From: Gnetum montanum | Taxonomy: Eukaryota; Streptophyta; Gnetopsida; Gnetales; Gnetaceae | DNA: 64,000 nt | Assembly: GCA_015680685.1 (NCBI GenBank) | Contig: MNCI01020885.1 | Coordinates: 270,980-334,979 of the forward strand | Direction of reading: 5' to 3' | Shown: piece after piece, positions 56,144 through 64,000 of the stretch | Layout: every line of letters begins with the position of its first letter | How positions within the stretch are numbered: the first letter of the stretch is position 1 | Program-made: the position numbers and the translations under genes | Notes under the pieces: generated by a model | Seen by the model: only the letters and a program-made list of their open reading frames with translations | What the model was told of the DNA's origin: nothing | The model's database searches: none

Positions 56144-57962
56144 ATGTGTCTCTCACAAGACTATGATAACGCAACAACTAGTAAGGCAATTCATTGGAGA
56201 ACCAACAAATTATATGATGATGAAGATGAACTTTTGAGTACTTAATATTATGCAAGGGTCTCCTATGTACATAAACAAAGATAACATCATCCCAACTCAT
56301 AAATTCATAACCTACCTAGTGACGATGAACCCCTACTAGCCAATAAGAGGCTAATGCATATAAAAGAGACTATTTGAATATCCCGCAGACATCATAAGGA
56401 AAGTCATCTACCCAGGCTTGATTTAAACAACTTTCCCAAATTTTCAGGAGGCTATGATTTAGATCTGAAACATCATTTATAAGCCTTCCATGATTCCTAT
56501 GTATGGAGCAATATTGATAATGGGTGGCATAAACTTAAGCTCTTTTCTATGACACTCATGGGCCAAGCAAAAGTATGGTACAGGTCCTTAAGACCAAAAT
56601 CAATTCGACATTGGCCGACAATGGTAGAACTCTTCAATGAAAGATATCAAACCTATGCAAGAGTGTCACCCTTGAGGAAACAAATCCAAGAATGGAAACA
56701 AGCACAACATCAACCTTTGGTCATGGCCTTAGAAAGATATTATGCATTGTTAAACAATTGCCTAGGTCATGGATTCTCCAAAGAAAGGCTAATGTATCAC
56801 ATCATAGATGGGCTCTATAATGAAACAAGGGAGATGCTAGGGATGTATGCCTAAGGTCAACTATACGAGCTATGAACCCATTAATTATGAGAGCTTATTA
56901 AGCAGGTAGAAAAATAAGAAGGATAAATGGCTAAATGGGAGAATGTTGAAAGCTCTCAATAGGACCAAAATCTTGAAATTGCAAAGGTCCATGATCATGA
57001 AGAGGAGAAATCAACTCACCTCAAGGAGGTGGAATCATATTTGCTATACTACAATCACTAAATGAAATTGAGGCAAAGATCAATAAGATGATAAAATGGA
57101 TACATGAAAGATGCGGAGAAGATGCCAACACTATTAGAGGTAGAACCATGATGAACCAAGAAATAGGATAGAACACCCCTAGAAAATCAGAAAGAAGGGT
57201 TGAAGAGAATAAGGATAAGAACTCAACTGCTAATCATATGTATCAATGTAACATTTGCGTATATGATCACCTCATCATTATCATTCTCCTGAATACTATC
57301 CACCCATGTCCTCTCCAACAAAATCACCACCTCATGTGCCTTACACTTCTCCTCAAACTCAATATTCTCATGCTTCACCTCCTTCTACATCGCCACCAGT
57401 TGTGCCAGTAGGTTTTGCACCACAGCACCAACCCACAAACATTACTTATGCTACTATGGTCAATAGCAGTGGAGGTCCTCCACAACGTCAGAAGTGTCCT
57501 TTCTTTAGGCACAACCAAGGAAAGAGACAGCATGCTCCCTAAACCACTGCATCCTCCAACCTAGTGCGAGTTCAATGTTGTGATGCATCTACCTCCTCAA
57601 ACACAACACCTCCTATTACCTTAATAGGGCCATCAATCAATACTCCAACTACCATGTAGCCCAATGAATACAACCACATAGGAAGACATATTGATCCTTG
57701 CATACCATCTTATAGTTAAGGGTGCCATCTTGGGTCAACTCCTTATCAATTAATCACAACTTATAACTTGCCCCACTATGTCAACTTTAATCAAGTGTGT
57801 GAACCCCAATTTGGGTACATTCCAAAAACCACAACAAAAGACACTCAATGGGTTAGATATGACTGGGTCCCAATATTTCCAACATGCATGGATCCCAATC
57901 TTCCATTTATTAATTCTCACCATGATCAAAAGTTTAGTCATGGGGGATATCCTCCATTCTAA
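56144..57962 (+). pseudogene. gag of element J
   Basis: ATG 56144 gives MCLSQDYDNATTSKAIHWRT. The capsid domain at 56440-56950 is well kept (KVWYRSLRPKSIRHWPTMVE, LFNERYQTYARVS, SKERLMYHIIDGLYNETREM). The knuckle near 57250 keeps CNICVYDH, but a deletion then removes the fourth cysteine and most of the first proline-rich part. The tail at 57306-57962 (SPPHVPYTSPQTQYSHASPP and following) ends HGGYPPF-stop. Stops in the middle include Q and W positions. Confidence 0.83.
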
Positions 57963-58173
57963 TAAGTAGAATTAATAAATATTTTTCCTTTTCTTCAATT
58001 TTACAATTTTTTGTTTTCCAATTTTTTATCTTTCAATTTGTTGTTTTATATTTGTATTTGTTATTTTATCTTTTTGAGGGTAATCTCATCGGCAAATAAA
58101 ATACTCATGTGACTTGTTGGTTGAGGTGTTGTTCTATGCTATCAAGTCTCAGGTGACTAAGTATTTGGACAGC
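57963..58173 (+). other. Start of noncoding linker in J
   Basis: Reverse complement of the B (6411-6200) and EF linker starts, including GTGACTTGTTGGTTGAGGTG. Interrupted by K. Confidence 0.75.
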
Positions 58174-58959
58174 TGATGAGCCGCGATATTACATCCGCCA
58201 TGCAATATCACATCCTGCCTCATTTTCTATAAATAAGAGGTAGCTTCCCTTGTTTAGGGGTGTTAGACATAGACCCTTAGCCAAACTCTTGCATTTTTAC
58301 CATTCCAGAGTTAGAATAATTTCTCTGTGCCCGTAGTAGAAGTCATAGAGTGAACGGATCTTTATTTGAGCAATTTGTACCTGAACACACATTTGTGTAT
58401 TGCAATAAAGACAAACTTTGTGATAAACCTTGCAGCATACAGATTAAGCTAAATAGTAATTAATTATTGTTGAATGTTTAAATTCTTTCCTAGTTAATTA
58501 ATCTCTCTCTCAACCCTTGACTCTCCTATTTAAGTACACTCAATAAGAACGCTTCAAGCATGTGTGTAGTGCTTGGTAACCCAGTAACAATTAGCGTTTG
58601 GTAATCCCAGCAGCATTGCACTACTTCAGGATGTATGCGGCAAGTGGGAACAGACACTAGTGTTAGGAATAATTAGAACTTAGTTAGTGAATAGTTAATG
58701 AAAGTTAGTCACTTAGTTCTCCTTACCTTCTCCTATTAGCATAAGACATTAAAAAGATAAAAGCTATAAAAATCATACAGCTCAAGCTTACTTAACCATA
58801 CAACCGTGACAATACAAGTAAGTTTGGGAAGACAGTGATTGATTAACCTAGAGTGTTCCATTAAGGCACATAAGCACTTAGTCCTTGGAGTTCGACCAGA
58901 TTGCACATGAAACACTTGTATTCGTATGGTTGAGTGTAGGGGTACCTCACCACTCATCA
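58174..58959 (+). repeat. 5' LTR of element K
   Basis: 786 bp, start TGATGAGCCG, end CCACTCATCA. Shares ends and the last ~60 bp (GTATGGTTGAGTGTAGGGGT) with the B/EF/J LTRs but differs in the middle. Confidence 0.85.
58228..58235 (+). promoter_or_regulatory. TATA box of element K
   Basis: TATAAATA 55 bp into the LTR, after two CAATATCACATCC-type words. Confidence 0.6.
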
Positions 58960-58960
58960 T

Positions 58961-58978
58961 TGGTGTCGTTGCTGGGGA
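58961..58978 (+). other. Primer binding site of K (tRNA-Asp type)
   Basis: TGGTGTCGTTGCTGGGGA, the closest match in the window to the Athila tRNA-Asp site. Confidence 0.85.
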
Positions 58979-59074
58979 CTTAGTTGTTTGTGCGCTACGT
59001 AGAACATAGAAAATCATTCATATCATTGGGATGCTAGAACGAACCCTTAGGGTTAATCAAGGAAAGATAAGACA

Positions 59075-61290
59075 ATGGTAAATCACACACTGAATAAGAC
59101 AAAGATGTCTTCTTCTTCACATAAGAGCACTTCATCGCCTAGGACTAACACAAGAGACAGTCGGTGGCATAATACACGTAATCAAGATCCGCCAGTTCCT
59201 CAACAATTTCATGTGGTATATACTCATCATGATGAGTATGTGCCTGATTTCACCTTTATTCTCCACTAAGATGAACAACTATGTTGGAGAGACTTGGAGG
59301 AAAACATTTTGTTGCCTCCAGACCAATCAGTCCCCAACATGCTCCTTCATGCTCTCTCATGAATAGGTATGTCATTTTTGTATGCAGAATATGTTGCATG
59401 CAATCATGACATAAGGGACTACAATCCCACATAAGTGCAAGGTAAAAGGGACTTGCAACAGGAGAGATATCATACTTTCTTGAAGGGTAAATGGTCCCAT
59501 AATGCTACGCATGTCTTGAGAGAAATTGAGGGTGGTGAACCTGCTTCAACAAGTTCCCCACCAAACAATGTTCCTCTTGCTAACGAGAGTAGGGAACCGC
59601 GTAGACACCATAGATGCTATAAATGAGATAATCATGGAGAACCCCTACTCGTAACTAGAAGCATGCTAGATATAACGGAGGCCATAAGAGTTTCCACAAG
59701 GCATCAAAAGGATAGTAGGATCAAGAGGTTATACACGAACAACATCCCACGATTTGAAGGGGGATACAATGCTGATCCTCAAAACCATTTACAAGCATTC
59801 CATGATGCATGTGCCTTGTAGAACATAGAAAATGAATGGTAAAAGATGAAGTTGTTCCCAAGGACACTAGTAAAAGAAGTTGAAAGCTGGTATCGGTCCT
59901 TACAACCGAAATCCATTCAGAGGTGGAGTACAATGTTAGAACTATTTAATGATAAGTACCAAACGTACTCCTGAGTGTTTAACCTGTGAAAGCAAATCCA
60001 AGAATAGAAGCAAGGAAATCATGAACCCTTGGATGCTACCATGGGCAACTATTATGCATTGTTACATCGTTTCCCTAGCCATGGTTATTCATAGTGGGAT
60101 CAACTATGCCATCTTGTAGATGGACTTAGGCATGAAACAAGAAGAACCCTTGGGACGTATGCCCAAGGAAGGTTATCGGAGCTTAGGTCTCATCAAATCC
60201 ATAGATTTCCAAAGCAATTAGCCAAAGAAGAAGGTGAGCTATGAAAGAGAGAAAGTGTGGAAGAGTACAACCAAGATCCTTCCCTCCAAAAAAGGGAAGT
60301 GAGATTCTGTGAGGAGGAGGAAGAGTCACCACTCGAAGAGATGGTGAATAGGAAAACCTTGCCACTCCAAAAGTTAACAACAGAAGTATCAGCAAAGGTA
60401 GAAAAAATGTGGGACTCCCTGGATAGTAGGTTTGAAACTCTTCTTAAAATTGTAGAGGAGTTTAGAGAGTGAGGTAGTGACCATGATAAAAAGAAAAAGA
60501 GAGAAGTAGATAATGCATGTAACAAGGGTAAGGGCAAAATGCCCATCACCAAAGAGGTTGTGGATTTAGATACAAACAATGACGGTGGATGTGAGATATG
60601 CCAATACAACCATCCTAAGGGATGTTGCACAGTAATCTCACATCTTCAAGAGTCTGGGGTGTATGCACTTAACCCACGATTTGATAAATGGCAAGCACCC
60701 CGACGGTTACCTTATCCCCAAGGTAACCCAAGGCAGTTCCACCAACCTTCAACATATTACCCAAGTGGAACTCCACCACAACCTGTTGAGCAACATCAAT
60801 AGTGGAAATACCCACAGGCATGGGGGATGCCACCACTAAGGCAACAATACTCCTACCGGCAACCAGACCTATATGGCCACTACATGCAGCATCCAATCTC
60901 TCCACGTGACTCTGTTGGTCATGTTACACCACATCATCACTACCAAGCTCGTGAGTATTTTAGTACTCCTTCTCATAGGGGAGATAACCCACAAACATAC
61001 CATCCTTCGAATCCATTCACAACTCTCACACTGATAGCTCCATTACCACCCACTCCAGCAATGCAAGGGGAACTCCCTACTCAACCACAGCAACTCAATG
61101 TCACGAGGGCTATCAATCCTCAACCCGCAGTTGGTTCTGAAAACCTTATGAAGAAAAGACCTTTCTTCAAAATCAACAGTCCAACCAAGCCCTCACAACC
61201 ACAAGCGGTTGAACCTCTGAACACCTCCCTATCAAATAAGGCTTCAAGGTTCCCTTCAAACCAAACATTGAGTGCAAAGCATACAGTTAT
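59075..61290 (+). pseudogene. gag of element K
   Basis: ATG 59075 gives MVNHTLNKTKMSSSSHKSTS. The N-terminal part has a DEQLCWRDLEENILLPPDQ segment (59269-59325). The capsid domain at 59720-60190 shows RFEGGYNADPQNHLQAFHDA, KVE-SWYRSLQPKSIQRW, LFNDKYQTY and HETRRTLGTYAQGRLSELRS. A coiled-coil-like acidic stretch is at 60257-60470. The zinc knuckle CEICQYNHPKGCC lies at 60595-60630, spacing CX2CX3HX4C. A proline/glutamine/tyrosine-rich tail follows to 61150. Internal stops are at positions where B or J has Q (W-stop-KMKLF), W (QE-stop-KQ) or R. Confidence 0.85.
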
Positions 61291-61960
61291 GTTAACACAT
61301 GCCATTATTTACTGGATTAAGGTGGGCCAGCTTCCCAAGAAATTCTCTTATCCTAGAAGCACTCTAATCTATCTCCAAGTTGCTGGGAATGAACCATGTA
61401 AAGCTCTTCTGGACTTAGGTTTCAGAGTCAACCTAATATCATAAGAGATGTATAAAGCCTGGAACCTGCCTCTATTGAGGAAGAGTAATATTCTCCTAGA
61501 GTTGGTCAACCAGTCTATCACTATCCCCTTGGGATTGGTGGAGGACATCGTTACCACTATGTGTGGATGGTCGTATCCAGCTGATTTCCTAGTGATACAA
61601 GTAAACAACGGTAAAGGGGACTTTCTAATAATAATGGGAAGAGCATGGCTAAGTACTATAGATGCACGCCTAGGAATCCATAATCTTTCCCTGGAAATAT
61701 CCAAGAAGAATAATTTTGGAAATATTAAGAAGAAGAAAATTCCATGCATCGCATATAGTGACACAGGGTGCAATTGCATGCAGAGATTATGGGTTATGAA
61801 AGGTTTAGCATTGCCTACATGCAATCGGTGTGCACAAGACATTAATATAAAAAAGTGCCTTTATGTAGCAGCCACACAATAAGAAGACACCCAATGGCTG
61901 ATGGCTAATCAAGAAAGCAACTCACTAACATGCATGGAACTAACTAAGGGAATAACTAGT
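61291..61960 (+). pseudogene. Protease of element K
   Basis: After IIYWIKVGQLPKKFSYP, the active-site block reads ALLDLGFRVNLIS (61405-61441), the Athila-type DLG variant of the retropepsin D(T/S)G motif. A stop (TAA) follows at once, then the domain continues: MYKAWNLP, LGLVEDIVTTM, YPADFLVIQV and IIMGRAWLST (for LGRPFL.T). It would cut the gag-pol polyprotein inside the particle. Two stops in about 200 codons. Confidence 0.82.
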
Positions 61961-62044
61961 GCTTACATTGAAAACATAGATACACTAGAGTAAGTCCGTT
62001 GACAACTTCCAAGCCTTAACCTTGAAAATATCAACTGGGGAAAG

Positions 62045-62980
62045 TTGGAAATTCTTGAAAAATTTAAACAAGAGCCCCTATATTTGAAACCATTACCCAC
62101 AAGTCTAAAATATATGACCCTTGAAAATGGAAAACTGGTGATCATCAATGCAAGACTTGTTCCCAAACAAAAAGAAAGACTACTGAAAGTGATAAATAAG
62201 TGGTCAAAATCCTTTACCTGGTCATACCCCAAATTAACTGGAATAGATCCTAGGATATGCTAGCATAGGATTTACACTAACCCGTCCATGAAATCTTAAA
62301 AACAACTGCGAAGGCGATTGAACCCAAAATTGAAGCAAGTAGTAAAAGAAAAAATAGAACAACTTCTTAAGGTTGGGTTCATATATCCCATTGCTGATAG
62401 TGAATGGGCTAGCCCTCTAGTGATCATACCTAGAAAGGGAGGAAAATGGAGGATATGTATAGATTTTACACTGCTAAACATGGCAACATTTAAGGACCTA
62501 TTTTCGTTGCCATTCGTTGACCAAGTCTTAGACACCATAATAAGGCATCACAATTATAGTTTTTTGGATGGCTATAGTGGATACAACCAAATACGGATAG
62601 CCCCAGAAGATCAAGCTAAGATAATGTTCACCAGTCCTTGGGGAATGTTTGCATATAAAATAATGTCGTTTGGCCTGTGCAATGCCCCTGCCATGTTTTA
62701 ACGCCTAGTTCTAAGCATATTCCAACTATAGATAGGAAATAGAGTGGAAGTCTTTATGGATGATTTCTCCACTTATGGAACAAGTTTTGACCAAGCCTTG
62801 GACTGATTAGAGCAAGTGCTAAAAAGATGTGTAGAAACCAACTTAAGGCTCCATTGGTAGAAAAGCCATTTAATGGTCCAAGAAGGTGTAGTACTTGGGC
62901 ATAAGGTTTTACATTTAGGAATAGAGGTAGACCTAGATAAAGTTAGGGTCATCCAAGGAATCACTCGTCAACTAGAAATT
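62045..62980 (+). pseudogene. Reverse transcriptase of element K
   Basis: The lead-in WSKSFTWSYPKLTGIDP is at 62200-62255. RT motifs follow: SPLVIIPRKGGKWRICIDF (62411-62467), FLDGYSGYNQI (62562-62594), FTSPWGMFAYKIMSFGLCNA, and the catalytic VFMDDFSTYG (about 62750-62780) with FMDD intact, then LEQVLKRCVETNLRLHW and VVLGHKV. FMDD rather than YLDD, and the order of blocks, fit the Athila lineage. Stops: TAA for Q in NAPAMF-stop-R, plus TAG/TGA at W or Q positions. Confidence 0.87.
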
Positions 62981-63560
62981 GTCAAAGACATTTGGTCATT
63001 CCTTTGACATACTAGCTACTATAGGAGATTCATTGAGAACTTCTCCAAGATTGTAAAACTATTGGTAGAGCTAACAAAAAAGGATGCACCATTCGAATGG
63101 ACCAGGGAATGTGAATGAGCATTCCAAACTCTGAAATAAAAGGTTGTAGAAACTCCCATTCTACAAGCTCCTGACTAGTCCAGACCATTCCATATAATGA
63201 TTGACATGTCCAATTATTCCTTAGGAGCCATACTTACACAGTTAGATGACCAAAAATGTCCTTACTACATCCACTGTGCAAGTAGGAGTATCACCGATGC
63301 ACAACTTAACTACACAACTACGAAAAAGAATTAATGGTTGTAGTGTTTGCACTGGATAAGTGTAGGCACTATGTGTTAGGTTATAAAGTGTTCATCCATA
63401 CAGATCATAGTGCAATCTGGTTCCTCATGGACAAGCCAATGGTTAGCCCTCGTGTTATATGATGGCTGGTAATCCTACAGGAGTTCGATCTAATGATGAT
63501 TGATCGAAAGGACAACGAGAACATAGTTGTAGATCATTTATCTTGGTTGCACTAGGACAG
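62981..63560 (+). pseudogene. RNase H of element K
   Basis: The tether region ([17 protein letters not shown], then [11 protein letters not shown]) is followed by PFHIMIDMSNYSLGAILTQ with the first catalytic Asp kept, LNYTTT.KK (Glu region, frame changed by one base near 63325), and HTDHSAIWFLMDKP with the Asp of TDH kept. It ends DNENIVVDHLS near 63540. Frameshift and three stops. Confidence 0.82.
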
Positions 63561-64000
63561 CAAAGAGGATGAATATGTAATGTTCGATCATTTTCTTGAT
63601 GAAGCCGTCTTCTCTAGTGTAGTTAATAACCAACCCATGAAGACGAATTGGTATAGTAGCATTCTCACCTATCTCCTTACCCAAAAAACACCATAGGAGC
63701 TATACTTTAGGAAGAAATAATAGTTTCTTCACAGAGCCAAGTACTTCATGGAGATCAACGAACAACTTTACAAAGTGTGTCCTAATGGCTTGGTTCGATG
63801 GTGCATGCTCGAGGTGGACCAACTAAGAGTTCTCCAAGATGCTCATGAGGGCCCTTGTGGAGGTCACTATGAGGGGAGATGAATGGCTATTAAGATCCTT
63901 CTTGTAGGATATTACTGGCCAACATTATTTTTGAACACCCATCAATTTATTTAATCTTGTGAGCAGTGTTAACTTGATGGGGAAATGACTACTAGAATGG
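63561..64000 (+). pseudogene. Integrase of element K, N-terminal part only
   Basis: VDQLRVLQDAHEGPCGGHYEGR at 63816-63880 and VGYYWPTLF at 63905-63932 form the HHCC zinc-binding region; the second histidine and SCEQC cysteines are present (63957-63971). The catalytic core is beyond the window. Confidence 0.8.

Larger units (their letters stand above)
55137..58173 (+). mobile_element. Element J: pol-less Athila-like retrotransposon, interrupted by K
   Basis: 5' LTR (55137-56009), PBS, gag (56144-57962) and the first 210 bp of the noncoding linker, then the LTR of K. As in B and EF, the gag stop is followed directly by the linker, not pol. The 3' half lies beyond K outside the window. Confidence 0.82.
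58174..64000 (+). mobile_element. Element K: Athila-like gag-pol retrotransposon, right end outside window
   Basis: LTR (58174-58959), PBS, gag (59075-61290), protease, RT, RNase H and the start of integrase up to the window end. It is the least decayed Athila-like copy here and serves as the reference for C, DG and I. It is inserted in the J linker; the five bases before it are ACAGC, whose second copy would be outside. Confidence 0.88.

Noticed and set aside
59721-61305. Minus-strand open frames across K gag and protease
   Set aside because: They are antisense shadows; all domain motifs are on the plus strand.
1-64000. tRNA, rRNA or snRNA genes
   Set aside because: No cloverleaf with A and B boxes or rRNA-like stretch was noticed; the tRNA-like matches seen are retrotransposon primer sites.

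Overview
This window is nuclear DNA from a plant, most likely a seed plant with a large, repeat-packed genome. A conifer or other gymnosperm would fit, but the sequence does not prove it. I see no intact cellular gene, rRNA, tRNA or CRISPR. Almost everything is a nest of LTR retrotransposons. Most are Ty3/gypsy without a chromodomain: Athila-like elements primed by a tRNA-Asp-type site, plus Tat/Ogre-like elements. There are also two Ty1/copia remnants.

Layout (letters are my own labels). The left two thirds is one nest on the minus strand. The outermost element, DG (Athila-like, gag-pol), survives as 22011-23808 and 44556-48826; its 3' part lies left of the window. DG was entered by C (13931-22010, Athila-like gag-pol, left end outside) and by EF (23809-44555, gag plus a 3' ORF, no pol). 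C was entered by X (1-13930, Tat/Ogre-like gag-pro), and X by B (3623-9323, a shorter relative of EF). EF was entered by H (28500-40070, Tat-like gag-RT-RNaseH-integrase). B and H have perfect 5-bp target-site duplications (TTAGT and CTTAG); EF has a near match (GTTAT/GTTAG). Pairing D with G is supported because their ends meet at the same point of pol when compared with C.

48827-52737 is the only stretch not clearly part of a gypsy nest. It holds a plus-strand copia RNase H end, a gene-like segment with no recognised function, a minisatellite and one possible small exon. At 52738 a copia 5' LTR with PBS and start of gag follows. The right end is a second nest on the plus strand: gypsy pol fragment I (54091-55136), cut by J (55137 onward, pol-less like B and EF), cut by K (58174 to the window end), an Athila-like element with readable gag, protease, RT, RNase H and the start of integrase.

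How the parts relate. C, DG, I and K encode the same gag-pol type. B, EF and J share its gag and PBS but run from gag straight into a noncoding linker and a 3' ORF, so they look like a mobile family that would borrow enzymes in trans. All reading frames carry stops or frameshifts except some blocks of H. Many stops sit where relatives have CGA, CAA/CAG or TGG codons, as expected from C-to-T decay of methylated DNA.

The most notable structure is in H. Its long LTRs (3345 and 2701 bp) both contain pieces that read as fragments of three host genes: the Walker A segment of a RuvBL2-like AAA+ ATPase, a PPR-protein repeat and two leucine-rich repeats. They were therefore inside the LTR before this copy inserted.
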